The notes under the pieces were generated by a model. That model saw only the letters and a list, made by a program, of their open reading frames with translations, searched no databases and was not told where the DNA came from. Of a DNA stretch of 64,000 nucleotides, positions 10,781 through 20,200 are shown in pieces. The stretch's first letter is position 1, and the number at the start of each line of letters is the position of its first letter. Made by a program: the position numbers and the translations under genes. Source of the DNA: Triglochin maritima (Eukaryota > Streptophyta > Magnoliopsida > Alismatales > Juncaginaceae); assembly GCA_963682175.1 (NCBI GenBank), contig OY821786.1, forward strand, positions 24,450,501-24,514,500, read 5' to 3'.

Positions 10781-13700
10781 TCACTTCCAAACCTCCTTCA
10801 TGCCGAGGATGTTTCCATTTCCATTCAGCCTTGTTGGTTTGTCCACTCCACCTAAGATGGGGAGGCCTTTGATCTTGGTCCAAAGTGTCTCCATGATGCT
10901 CGATTTAGGATAAGGGAGGCTCCACTCACCATTCCTAATGAAGTATGCAACATGCGTGTCCCAAGGCACTCCCAACTCGTAGTGTAGCCGCTCTCCCCAA
11001 GGTTCAACTTGGAAAGGTTCCCCGCACCAAGGAAATTGGAAAAAACGGATGTGTTCCCCATTTCCCACCTTGTATTGAATATGCCTTCTCGCAATTTCCC
11101 GGACACTAAGTATCCCACGCCAAGCCCATGAAGATGTAGCCGGCGGTCGTGCTAGCCAAATAGATCGATTTTTAAGATACTTGTGACGCATACACTTCAC
11201 CCACAAAGAGGGACCATCATTTATCATGAGCCAAAAGAGCCTAAGCAGCCCCACATCATTCCATTCCGTGAGTTTCTTGAGGCCAAGCCCCCCTTCCTTC
11301 TTCGGGGTACAAACATCCTTCCAAGCTACCGCCACCCACTTCTTAGGCCCACCCCAAATAAAGTGACTCATTAGGCTATCCAATTCTTGAAGTACTTTGC
11401 GAGGGACCAAGAATGCGGATGTCCAATAGATACTAAGTGACACAAGGACACTTCGCACAAGCTCCACACGCCCGGCGATGGATAGAAAGCTTTGTTGCCA
11501 TGTACTCAAACGGGCTTTAACCTTCCTAAGTAGCTCTCCACAATGAGTCTTTCCCATCCGACCTGAGAACAAAGGGCGGCCAAGGTAGGTGACCGGGAAG
11601 GCTATGCGTTCCATCCCAAGGTGTTCCACAATCCAATCACCATGCGTCACTTCTCCACCCATGAAAATTTGGCTCTTTGAAGCACTAAAACTCAGCCCCG
11701 AGCATGCCGTGAACTCGTGAAGCACCTTCTTAATCTCTTGTGCATTATCCTTTGTAGCTTTAGCAAAGAATAGCACATCATCGGCAAAGAGTAAGTGTGA
11801 AACATTAACATCTCCGCAAGCTAGAGGCTCGATTCTTCCTTCCTCCACCGCCATCTTCACCATTGTGCTCAATACTTCCATGCACAAGACAAACAAGTAA
11901 GGTGCCATAGGGTCTCCTTGCCTCAAACCATTCCTTGCACGAAATGGGGTGGAGTTTGCTCCATTGACCGTGACGACAAAAGAAGCTTCCACGCAAGCCA
12001 TAATGACCTTCCTCCACTTTGCCGGAAAACCAAACCTCACCATAACTTGATCTAAGAAAGCCCATGATATGGAGTCATAGGCTTTCCTAATGTCCAACTT
12101 GATGCACATGCGTCCCCGTCCTCTCTCAAGATGAAGGTTGTGGCAAAGCTCATGTGCAAGTAGTATGTTATCACCGATCCTCCTTCCATGGACAAAAGCA
12201 CTTTGATTCTCCCCAACAAGCCGTGGCAAGAGACCCTTCAACCGATTCGCAAGCACCTTTGCAATGAACCGATACATCATGTTGCAAAGAGCTATAGGCC
12301 TATAGTCTTCTACCATAGTGGGAGCCATCTTCTTCGGAATGATTGTGATGGAGGTGTAATTTAATTGTGTTAACATCTTCCCATTCCTCAAACACGAGTC
12401 AACGGCTTTGAACACATCTCTCTTGATTATCCCCCAAGCCGCCTTGAAGAATTTTGCATTGAATCCATCCGGACCCGGTGCCTTGTCCACATTTGCATTC
12501 AACACCACGTCCTCCAACTCTTTCATGTCCAACTTGCGAACTAGGCTCTCTCCTTCCATTTGGTCGAGTTGGGGCAAGACAATGGAGGCTGAAATGGGGT
12601 GAACCTGAAAATCATTAGCAAACAAGTTAGCAAAAAACCTCCGGAACGCGTCCCGGATTTCACCCTCCTCCTCAAAGGAATGCACTCCCTCACACACTCT
12701 CCTCACTTTGTTGGTGGCTCTCCTCACTCGAAGGTGTGCATGGAAGAACCTTGTATTCCGGTCACCCTCCTTTAACCACTTAACTCGCGATTTTTGACGT
12801 ATAATGGACTCCTCACGCTCTAGAATCTTTGCTAGCTCAGATTTTGCCTTCACCTCCGCACGCGCAAGATCTTCATCCCCCGGGGAGGCCAGCCTAAGTT
12901 TCCTCACCTCCGCAAGGGTATTCGTGGCTTCCCCCACCTTATGTATAATGTTGCCGAAAGTCTCCTTGCTCCATCGTTTGAGTGCTTCTTTGACTTCCTT
13001 TAATTTTGCCACTACACGAAACATCGGGGTACCATTCACTAGAGTAGTCCACGCTCCTTGAACCACCTCACTAAAGTCCTCATGTTCCACCCAATGATTT
13101 TCAAACCGAAACATTCGGTTCTTTCTCATTCCCGTCCCCTCCGTAGATAAGGTGAGCATCGCGTGATCACTCAAGTCTTTCTCCCCCACCAAGTAGAAAG
13201 AATCCGGGAATGTCTCAAGCCAAGCATTTGTCATCAATATGCGGTCAATCTTGGTCTCAATTCGTGCACTTCCTTCGGAAGAATTTGACCACGTATATTC
13301 CCCCCCGGTTGAAGGCATTTCAATGAGATGGAGGGAGTCAATGCAATCGTTAAAGTCCTTTGTGGCACCCACATTCATTCCTCCTCCTCCGCATTTTTCA
13401 CTTGCCCTCCGGATGCAATTGAAGTCCCCTCCTACGATCCAAGGCTTCCCAACGCATGGAGCAACGGATGCAAGGTCCTCCCACAACACCCTTCTCTCCA
13501 CATGCCCATTTGCACCATAGATTGCCGTGAGATCAAAGCTTATTCCTTCTCTTTTCAGCCATCCTTGAAAGTGGAGAAGTTGTGTGGATTCAAAAGTAAC
13601 ATGTAGGTCAACCACTTGATCATTCCAAAGGACAAGAATTCGGCTGGAATCCACCACAACACTATTTGCCGCCCAAGCATGTGGCCATATTGCACGTTTG

Positions 13701-13840
13701 AATTTATCCAAATTCTTCATCTTCACTTTGTGTTCAAAAAGACAAACCACCTCCGCGTGTGCCTCCTTAATTCGACCCCTAATCATAAGTGCACGGCCGG
13801 GTCCATTAGCACCGCGCACATTCCACATAAGGGTATTCAT
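10781..13840 (-). CDS. LINE ORF2: APE endonuclease and reverse transcriptase, C-terminally truncated by a stop
   Basis: The 1,019-residue product starts at an ATG (MNTLMWNVRGANGP), the usual plant LINE ORF2 start. The endonuclease occupies roughly residues 1-230 and keeps its catalytic set: N7, E36, D139 and N141 (GGDFNC), the YTWSN motif at 182-186, D199 in KIDR, and D225/H226 in SDH. The reverse transcriptase spans about 470-760: RPIALCN near 514, the first catalytic Asp in KLDIRKAYDS (D583), RQGDP at 640-644, FADD (D687, D688), and YLGRPL near 752. The enzyme would nick target DNA and copy the element RNA at the nick. Translation ends at a TGA at 10781-10783, before the zf-RVT domain, so the protein is probably defective. 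The start overlaps the upstream ORF1-frame stop as ATGA, suggesting stop-restart translation. Confidence 0.93.
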   Translation of the reverse strand: MNTLMWNVRGANGPGRALMIRGRIKEAHAEVVCLFEHKVKMKNLDKFKRAIWPHAWAANSVVVDSSRILVLWNDQVVDLHVTFESTQLLHFQGWLKREGISFDLTAIYGANGHVERRVLWEDLASVAPCVGKPWIVGGDFNCIRRASEKCGGGGMNVGATKDFNDCIDSLHLIEMPSTGGEYTWSNSSEGSARIETKIDRILMTNAWLETFPDSFYLVGEKDLSDHAMLTLSTEGTGMRKNRMFRFENHWVEHEDFSEVVQGAWTTLVNGTPMFRVVAKLKEVKEALKRWSKETFGNIIHKVGEATNTLAEVRKLRLASPGDEDLARAEVKAKSELAKILEREESIIRQKSRVKWLKEGDRNTRFFHAHLRVRRATNKVRRVCEGVHSFEEEGEIRDAFRRFFANLFANDFQVHPISASIVLPQLDQMEGESLVRKLDMKELEDVVLNANVDKAPGPDGFNAKFFKAAWGIIKRDVFKAVDSCLRNGKMLTQLNYTSITIIPKKMAPTMVEDYRPIALCNMMYRFIAKVLANRLKGLLPRLVGENQSAFVHGRRIGDNILLAHELCHNLHLERGRGRMCIKLDIRKAYDSISWAFLDQVMVRFGFPAKWRKVIMACVEASFVVTVNGANSTPFRARNGLRQGDPMAPYLFVLCMEVLSTMVKMAVEEGRIEPLACGDVNVSHLLFADDVLFFAKATKDNAQEIKKVLHEFTACSGLSFSASKSQIFMGGEVTHGDWIVEHLGMERIAFPVTYLGRPLFSGRMGKTHCGELLRKVKARLSTWQQSFLSIAGRVELVRSVLVSLSIYWTSAFLVPRKVLQELDSLMSHFIWGGPKKWVAVAWKDVCTPKKEGGLGLKKLTEWNDVGLLRLFWLMINDGPSLWVKCMRHKYLKNRSIWLARPPATSSWAWRGILSVREIARRHIQYKVGNGEHIRFFQFPWCGEPFQVEPWGERLHYELGVPWDTHVAYFIRNGEWSLPYPKSSIMETLWTKIKGLPILGGVDKPTRLNGNGNILGMKEVWK
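13837..13840 (-). promoter_or_regulatory. ATGA overlap of the ORF1-frame stop and ORF2 start
   Basis: On the minus strand the sequence CCC ATG A contains the ORF2 ATG and, shifted by one base, the TGA that closes the ORF1 C-terminal frame. The base at -3 of this ATG is C, a weak initiation context, whereas the ORF1 ATG has A at -3 and G at +4. This arrangement fits termination-reinitiation for ORF2 translation; the mechanism is inferred. Confidence 0.7.
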
Positions 13841-14249
13841 GGGTTTAAGGTTTGGGGACGAGCCCCTCTTCCTTCATGCGTGGACTTTTGTTGCACCAAA
13901 CCCTTCTCCCTTATTGCTTTGAATACTTCGGGTTGTGGTGAGATGGACTCCAAATCAGCCGAGGGTGGGGGGGAGCTTTGCCTCCACGTCTTCCCCTTGT
14001 TAGTGTCCCTTTGCTCGAGCGTAACCTCCCCTCCTTGCGTGCTTCCTTCCGGTGGTGAGAGGATGGTGGCCATTCCTAGTTCCTCCCCCATAATGTCCAA
14101 AGCGTTGAACCTCCCTCCATTAGTCCAAGGTAGATTTTGCATCAATGTCTTCTCTTTCCTTGTGTGTCTAGGTGATTCCCACTCTCCTTCTTCTCCCATC
14201 GAAGGAACAAGTAAACCTCCATAGTCACCCTTCTCTTGCGTGGGATGTA

Positions 14250-15173
14250 TCTCACTCCCCATAATCCTTCCATGCATACTACTCACGTTCTTTCCCCTCC
14301 CTTGCCCCTTCTTAATTATTTTCCTCTCCCCCACTAGTGCACCCTTCACATGTGCCTCACACATGCTTTCCTCATTTACACCCACCTTTGCTAGTGCGTC
14401 TAGAAAGTGTGCTTGTTCCCCCTTGTTTCCACCTCCATCATCACGAGATTCCTCCTCATTGGTTCCTTTGAGCCTAGAGCACTCATCTTTCTTCTCATTG
14501 GTTCTCTCATGAGCAAATCATCCACTCACACTTCCATGCATGCTTCTCACGTTCTTTTCCCTCCCATGCACCTCCTTAGTTATTTTCCTCTCCTCCACTA
14601 GTGCACTCTTCACATGTGCCTCACACATGCTTTCCTCATTCGCACCCACATTTCCTAGTGCGTCTAGAAAGTGGGTTTGTTCCCCCTTGTTTCCACCTCC
14701 TTCATTCCCTGAGGCCCCCTCATTGGCTCCTTTGGATGTAGAGCACTCATCCTTCTCCTCATTGGTCCTTTCAAGAGCAAAGCACCCACTCCCATTTTGC
14801 ACCCTTCTACTCTTGTCCTTTTGTCCATTTGGCGTTCTCTCATGGGCCTTACCTTTCTTAACCGTTATTTCTTGGTCCCCCCCATGTCCTTCCTCAGTCC
14901 ACGTGGCACTCCTTCATTTGCCTTCCTTTTTGCGTGGTCCCCCTTGTTTTCACTCCCTCCATCACGTGATGCTTCCTCATTGGCCCATTTGAATTTTGAG
15001 CACTCCTCCCTCTCCTCATTGGTTCTTCCAAGAGCAAAACACCCACTCATCTTTTGTGTGTCCTTGCTCTTGTCTTTGTTTTCTTGTCCACATGGCATTT
15101 TCGTATTTGTCTCTCCTCCCATGCCCATTATTTCTTGGTCTCCAATCCCTTCCTCCCTTAGTCCACGTGGCAC
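14250..15173 (-). repeat. Imperfect tandem repeat of about 260 bp inside LINE ORF1 (about 3.5 copies)
   Basis: GAGCAAA anchors lie at 15032, 14775 and 14511 (spacings 257 and 264). CATGCAT-type anchors lie at 14535 and 14271 (264). AGTCCACGTGGCAC lies at 15160 and 14896 (264). At protein level each copy reads roughly SGCFAL-RTNEE-ECS, then KGEQ-HFLDAL, NEESMCEAHVK, EERKI and MHG. The copies have diverged, and the first is only partial. The repeat unit is close to 87 codons, so gain or loss of a unit can keep the reading frame. Confidence 0.8.
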
Positions 15174-16432
15174 TTCCTTGCCTCCTCAAGAGAAACACAA
15201 GATGTTTCCCTCGACCTCATGTTTCCCTCCAACATTTCCCTCCTAGTCCCACTTCCATGTGTCAATTCTCCCTTTGCCCTTGCATCCACATCACCCTCTC
15301 CCCCCTCCACATCACCCTCTCCCTCCTCCACGTCCCCCTCTTCCCTCTCCACGTCATCATCTCTCCCAATCCCTCTCTTCTCCACGTTCCCTCCTATGGG
15401 CACTCGCCGGCCTTCCTCCAAGTCCATCCCGAGGGCACCCTCCACTTCCTCTTCTAGATTTCCTTCTTCCTCATGGAAGGGACCCTTGCCTTTACTAGCT
15501 TTCCCACCCTTGTGCTTAACTTCTACCCATTGTTCCACCGGTTTTTGTTGGGGGGCAACCTTTGGGAGTCTAACAATCACCTTCTTTCTTTGACACTTCT
15601 CCTCCTCATGCCCAAACTCCATGCAATCGTGACAAAATCCGGGTCTCCATTCATATTCAACATAGACTCGTTGTGTCTCTCCTTCCTCTACTTGAACTTC
15701 AACCCAACTAGGATAGTGGAAATCTTGAGTTACCTCAATACAAACTCTAGCAAAAGCCAACCTTTGGCCGGATGCGGTGTGTTCATCCATGTACAATGGC
15801 CTCCCAAGCACACTTGCAATATTGCTCAAAGGTTTTGGTGCCCAAAACTTGAGGTCAAGCTCCGGCAATCTCACCCATATTGGCACTGTTGTGATGTTTG
15901 CACGTTTCAAGATGACATCCGGTGCCCAAACTTGGACCACTAGAGGGGAGCCCTTGACAAACCACGGTCCTCCCTCTAAAACCCTCTTCCTATCTTCCGC
16001 AAGAGTGAAACGAAATAACAAGAAGCCTTGGCTTCTCTTAATCACCTCCATGCCGCCAACTAAACTCCACACCCTTTGGAGATGCTTCTCTAATGTCGGC
16101 AAATGGGGTCTAAAAGCAATGAAATACCCAACTAGAACCTTGTCCCACTTCTTTAGGGATTCAACAACTTCAGCTTTTGAACAAAAAGCTACCTTCTCCC
16201 CTCCCTTGATGGTCGGTGGAATGAATTCTAGGACCGTGGAGGGCCTAGTGCTTGCTTGAAAAAGATCGGACCACTTCCTTGGGGGAGAGTTGACACTCCC
16301 TAGATGTGATACGTGAGCTTCCTCCTCCACTTCCGAGTTTGAAGCTTGCTGCCTTGCGTGATGGGGATCCTTGTCGGTGCCACAATCTCCATCTTGTTGT
16401 TGCAATCGTGTAGAGCTAGTCGTAGGAGCCAT
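15158..16432 (-). CDS. LINE ORF1 protein: DUF4283-like domain and CCHC zinc knuckle
   Basis: A 424-residue product from an ATG in good initiation context (A at -3, G at +4). The first 60 or so residues are polar. Residues about 85-255 resemble the plant DUF4283 domain (KVLVGYFIAFRPHLPTLEKH, GGPWFVKGSPLVVQVW, IWVRLPELDLKFW). A zinc knuckle C-x2-C-x4-H-x4-C uses C267, C270, H275 and C280 (CHDCMEFGHEEEKC). The tail is acidic, with short repeats of the type EEGDVEGG. In LINEs, ORF1 proteins bind the element RNA in a ribonucleoprotein particle; that role is inferred for this copy. The stop at 15158-15160 looks secondary, because homologous repeat protein continues in the next frame (VPRGLREEG). 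Confidence 0.88.
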   Translation of the reverse strand: MAPTTSSTRLQQQDGDCGTDKDPHHARQQASNSEVEEEAHVSHLGSVNSPPRKWSDLFQASTRPSTVLEFIPPTIKGGEKVAFCSKAEVVESLKKWDKVLVGYFIAFRPHLPTLEKHLQRVWSLVGGMEVIKRSQGFLLFRFTLAEDRKRVLEGGPWFVKGSPLVVQVWAPDVILKRANITTVPIWVRLPELDLKFWAPKPLSNIASVLGRPLYMDEHTASGQRLAFARVCIEVTQDFHYPSWVEVQVEEGETQRVYVEYEWRPGFCHDCMEFGHEEEKCQRKKVIVRLPKVAPQQKPVEQWVEVKHKGGKASKGKGPFHEEEGNLEEEVEGALGMDLEEGRRVPIGGNVEKRGIGRDDDVEREEGDVEEGEGDVEGGEGDVDARAKGELTHGSGTRREMLEGNMRSRETSCVSLEEARKCHVD

Positions 16433-16525
16433 TCTGGTGTAAAAATCGTGAGTTTTGGTGGAGAAACGAGGGTGGAGAGCATAGGAAAACCTAAGTTCCC
16501 CATGCGCGCACCCCAGAGCTTCTCT
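16433..16525 (-). other. LINE 5' UTR
   Basis: About 90 nt upstream of the ORF1 ATG. It begins around GAGAGAAGCTCTGGGG and includes GTGCGCGCATGGGG. A short upstream ATG lies in GCGCATGGGGAAC but is out of frame with ORF1. The exact 5' boundary is blurred because the next bases, TCTCTCTCCTCTCATG, resemble the satellite. Confidence 0.55.
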
Positions 16526-17291
16526 CTCCTCTCATGACTTCAATCTCCTTCACTCTTCGTCTTCAATCTCCTTCTCTCATCCCTCTCCTTCTCCTTCGCT
16601 TGTCCTTCTCTCTCCTCCTCCCTCTTCTTTTCCTCTCCGTCACCTTCACTCTCTCTCACTCCTCTCGTTCTCCTTCCCTCTCCCGCTTCTCCGTCTCTCT
16701 ATTCCTCTCTCTCCTTACCTTTTATCTCTACTTCTCCTTCTCCCTCCCTCTTTCCTTCTCTCCTTCCCTTCCAGTCCCCTCTTCCTTCTCTCTCTCATTC
16801 TCCATCTAGCTCACTTACCGACTCCCTCACTCTTTCTCCCCCTCTCCTTCTCTTTCTCTCTCTCCTTTTCCTTCATTCACAGTCTCCTTCTCTCTCCTCT
16901 CTCTACTTCTCGCTCTAATTCACTCTCTCCCCTTCTCCGTTTCACTCCCTCCTTATCTCTCCCTCTCTCTCCTTCTCTATTGTTCTCTCTACTTCTCCAT
17001 CTCTCCTTGCCCTTCTCACTCCCTCCCCCTCTGTCCACCTCTCCTCTCTCTCCTTCTCCTTCTACCTCTCTCCATCTCTCCCTCTCTCCTTGTTTCCCCC
17101 ATTTCCTTCTCTCTCGTCCTACACTCTCCTTCTCTCTCCCCACTCCTTCTCCTTGTTTTTCACTCTCTTATTGTCCCGCACTCTCTCCTTCTCACTCCTC
17201 TCTCTGATTCTCCCTTCTATCTTCTATCTTCTCTCTCCTTATCCTTCACTCTTCGTCTTCAATCTCCTTCCCTCTCTCTCCTTCTCCTCTA
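16526..17291 (+). repeat. Rearranged partial satellite monomer right of the LINE
   Basis: The LINE is followed by CTTCAATCTCCTTCACTC, a motif normally found about 60 bp before a monomer start. It then jumps at about 16572 to TCTCATCCCTCTCC, which belongs near monomer position 541. From there the register is normal up to 17292. The monomer part between positions 16 and 540 is absent, since the left flank stops at position 15. This indicates a deletion or recombination at the insertion. Confidence 0.75.
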
Positions 17292-20200
17292 CTTCAATAC
17301 CTCTCCTTCCCTTTCCCTTTTTCCTTCTCCTTCTCTCTCTTCTTCCTGTCTCTCTCTCTCTCCCTCGCTTGCCTTCTCCTCTTGCTTCTCTCCCTCCCTC
17401 TCCTTCTCCTTCCCATCTCCGCACTTCTCCCCCTCTCCGTCTCCTCCTCTCTCCGTCTTCCTCCTTCCCCCTCCATCTCCCTCTACTTCTCTCTCCTTGT
17501 CCATCTCTCTCCCCCTCCTCTCTCACTCTGTCGTACTCTCTCGCTCTCCTCCTTCTTCTCCCCTCTTTCCTCCTCCTCTATCTCTCCTCTCTTCGTCTCC
17601 TTCTCCTTCTCGCTCTCCTCCCCTCCCACTCCCATTGTCCTTCTCTCTCCCTCTCCTATCCACTCTCCCCTTCTCCTTCTCTCTGCGTGCCCTTATTCTT
17701 CTCTCCGTCGTTCTCCTTCTCTCTCCTTGTCCTCTCTCTTGTTCTCCTTCTCATCTCCTACTTCTTCTCCTCCTCCTCCTCTCTCCTTCTTCTCCCTCCT
17801 CCTCCTCTTCCTCCTCTCTCTCCTTCTCTTTCTCTCATCCCTCTCATTCTCCTTCGCTTGTCCTTCTCTCTCCTCCTCCCTCTTCTTTTCCTCTCCGTCA
17901 CCTTCACTCTCTCTCACTCCTCTCGTTCTCCTTCCCTCTCCCCCTTCTCCGTCTCTCTATTCCTCTCTCTCCTTACCTTTTATCTCTACTTCTCCTTCTC
18001 CCTTCCTCTTTCCTTCTCTCCTTCCCTTCCAGTCCCCTCTTCCTTCTCTCTCTCCTTCTCCATCTAGCTCACTTACCGACTCCCTCACTCTTTCTCCCCC
18101 TCTCCTTCTCTTTCTCTCTCTCCTTTTCCTTCATTCACAGTCTCCTTCTCTCTCCTCTCTCTACTTCTCGCTCTAATTCACTCTCTCCCCTTCTCCGTTT
18201 CACTCCCTCCTTATCTCTCCCTCTCTCTCCTTCTCTATTGTTCTCTCTACTTCTCCATCTCTCCTTGCCCTTCTCACTCCCTCCCCCTCTGTCCACCTCT
18301 CCTCTCTCTCCTTCTCCTTCTACCTCTCTCCATCTCTCCCTCTCTCCTTGTTTCCCCCATTTCCTTCTCTCTCGTCCTACACTCTCCTTCTCTCTCCCCA
18401 CTCCTTCTCCTTGTTTTTCACTCTCTTATTGTCTCGCGCTCTCTCCTTCTCACTCCTCTCTCTGATTCTCCCTTCTATCTTCTATCTTCTCTCTCCTTAT
18501 CCTTCACTCTTCGTCTTCAATCTCCTTCCCTCTCTCTCCTTCTCCTCTACTTCAATACCTCTCCTTCCCTTTCCCTTTTTCCTTCTCCTTCTCTCTCTTC
18601 TTCCTGTCTCTCTCTCTCCCTCGCTTGCCTTCTCCTCTTGCTTCTCTCCCTCCCTCTCCTTCTCCTTCCCATCTCCGCTCTTCTCCCCCTCTCCGTCTCC
18701 TCCTCTCTCCGTCTTCCTCCTTCCCCCTCCATCTCCCTCTACTTCTCTCTCCTTGTCCATCTCTCTCCCCCTCCTCTCTCACTCTGTCGTACTCTCTCGC
18801 TCTCCTCCTTCTTCTCCCCTCTTTCCTCCTCCTCTATCTCTCCTCTCTTCGTCTCCTTCTCCTTCTCGCTCTCCTCCCCTCCCAGTCCCATTGTCCTTCT
18901 CTCTCCCTCTCCTATCCACTCTCCCCTTCTCCTTCTCTCTGCGTGCCCTTATTCTTCTCTCCGTCGTTTTCCTTCTCTCTCCTTGTCCTCTCTCTCTTGT
19001 TCTCCTTCTCATCTCCTTCTTCTTCTCCACCTCCTCCTCTCTCCTTCTTCTCCCTCCTCCTCCTCCTCTTCCTCCTCTCTCTCCTTCTCTTTCTCTCATT
19101 GCTCTCCTTCTCCTTCGCTTGTCCTTCTCTCTCCTCCTCCCTCTTCTTTTCCTCTCCGTCACCTTCACTCTCTCTCACTCCTCTCGTTCTCCTTCCGTCT
19201 CCCCCTTCTCCGTCTCTCTATTCCTCTCTCTCCTTACCTTTTATCTCTACTTCTCCTTCTCCCTCCCTCTTTCCTTCTCTCCCCTTCCAGTCCCCTCTTC
19301 CTTCTCTCTCTCCTTCTCCATCTAGCTCACTTACCGACTCCCTCACAATTTCTCCCCCTCTCCTTCTCTTTCTCTCTCTCCTTTTCCTTCATTCACAGTC
19401 TCCTTCTCTATCCTCTCTCTACTTCTCGCCCTAATTCACTCTCTCCCCTTCTCCGTTTCACTCCCTCCTTATCTCTCCCTCTCTCTCCTTCTCTATTGTT
19501 CTCTCTACTTCTCCATCTCTCCTTGCCCTTCTCACTCCCTCCCCATCTGTCCACCTCTCCTCTCTCTCCTTCTCCTTCTACCTCTCTCCATCTCTCCCTC
19601 TCTCCTTGTTTCCCCCATTTCCTTCTCTCTCGTCCTACACTCTCCTCTCTCCCCACTCCTTCTCCTTGTTTTTCACTCTCTTATTGTCCCACGCTCTCTC
19701 CTTCTCACGCCTCTCTCTGATTCTCCCTTCTATCTTCTATCTTCTCTCTCCTTATCCTTCACTCTTCGTCTTCAATCTCCTTCCCTCTCTCTCCTTCTCC
19801 TCTACTTCAATACCTCTCCTTCCCTTTCCTTTTTTCCTTCTCCTTCTCTCTCTTCTTCCTGTCTCTCTCTCTCTCTCCCTCGCTTGCCTTCTCCTCTTGC
19901 TTCTCTCCCTCCCTCTCCTTCTCCTTCCCATCTCCGCTCTTCTCCCCCTCTCCGTCTCCTCCTCTCTCCGTCTTCCTCCTTCCCCCTCCATCTCCCTCTA
20001 CTTCTCTCTCCTTGTCCATCTCTCTCCCCTCCTCTCTCACTCTGTCGTACTCTCTCGCTCTCCTCCTTCTTCTCCCCTCTTTCCTCCTCCTCTATCTCTC
20101 CTCTCTTCGTCTCCTTCTCCTTCTCGCTCTCCTCCCCTCCCACTCCCATTGTCCTTCTCTCTCCCTCTCCTATCCACTCTCCCCTTCTCCTTCTCTCTGC

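Larger units (their letters stand above)
13837..15173 (-). pseudogene. LINE ORF1 C-terminal region, broken by two frameshifts and one stop
   Basis: Downstream of the ORF1 stop at 15158-15160 the same protein appears to continue in other frames. One frame is open from about 15173 to a TAA at 14865-14867. A third frame is then open from about 14876 to the TGA at 13837-13839, apart from a TGA at 14518-14520. Comparing the internal repeats explains the breaks. One base is missing near 15165-15185. One is missing in a seven-C run at 14877-14883 (eight would restore the frame). The TGA replaces a Cys codon found in the sister copies (SGCFALERTNE against SG-stop-FAHERTNE). The end carries SSPPPSADLESISPQ, which matches the ORF in the second insert. 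The function is unknown; the region is hydrophilic, charged and repetitive. Confidence 0.75.
10059..16525 (-). mobile_element. Nearly full-length plant L1-clade LINE (minus strand)
   Basis: A non-LTR retrotransposon of about 6.47 kb in the opposite orientation to the satellite pyrimidine strand. Read on the minus strand it has a 5' UTR of about 90 nt, ORF1 (DUF4283-like domain plus CCHC knuckle), a damaged repetitive ORF1 C-terminal region, ORF2 (APE endonuclease, reverse transcriptase, zf-RVT), a 3' UTR of about 180 nt with a terminal hairpin, and an A tail seen as eight T at 10059-10066. The target duplication is unclear. ACTTCAAT occurs at 10043-10050 and 16537-16544, but what follows differs by a 4-base gap. 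About 525 bp of monomer are missing across the insertion. The 5' end coordinate is approximate, since it merges into CT-rich sequence. Likely inactive because of two frameshifts and two stops. Confidence 0.93.

Noticed and set aside
12804..13061. Plus-strand open frames opposite ORF2
   Set aside because: Antisense shadows of the well-supported reverse transcriptase gene on the minus strand.
16300..16503. Short minus-strand frame overlapping the LINE 5' UTR and ORF1 start
   Set aside because: It lies in another frame from ORF1, has no recognisable domain, and ORF1 explains the region.
10059..16525. LTR retrotransposon or endogenous pararetrovirus
   Set aside because: There are no terminal repeats, protease, integrase or RNase H motifs. 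An APE endonuclease, FADD reverse transcriptase, zf-RVT and A tail identify a non-LTR element.
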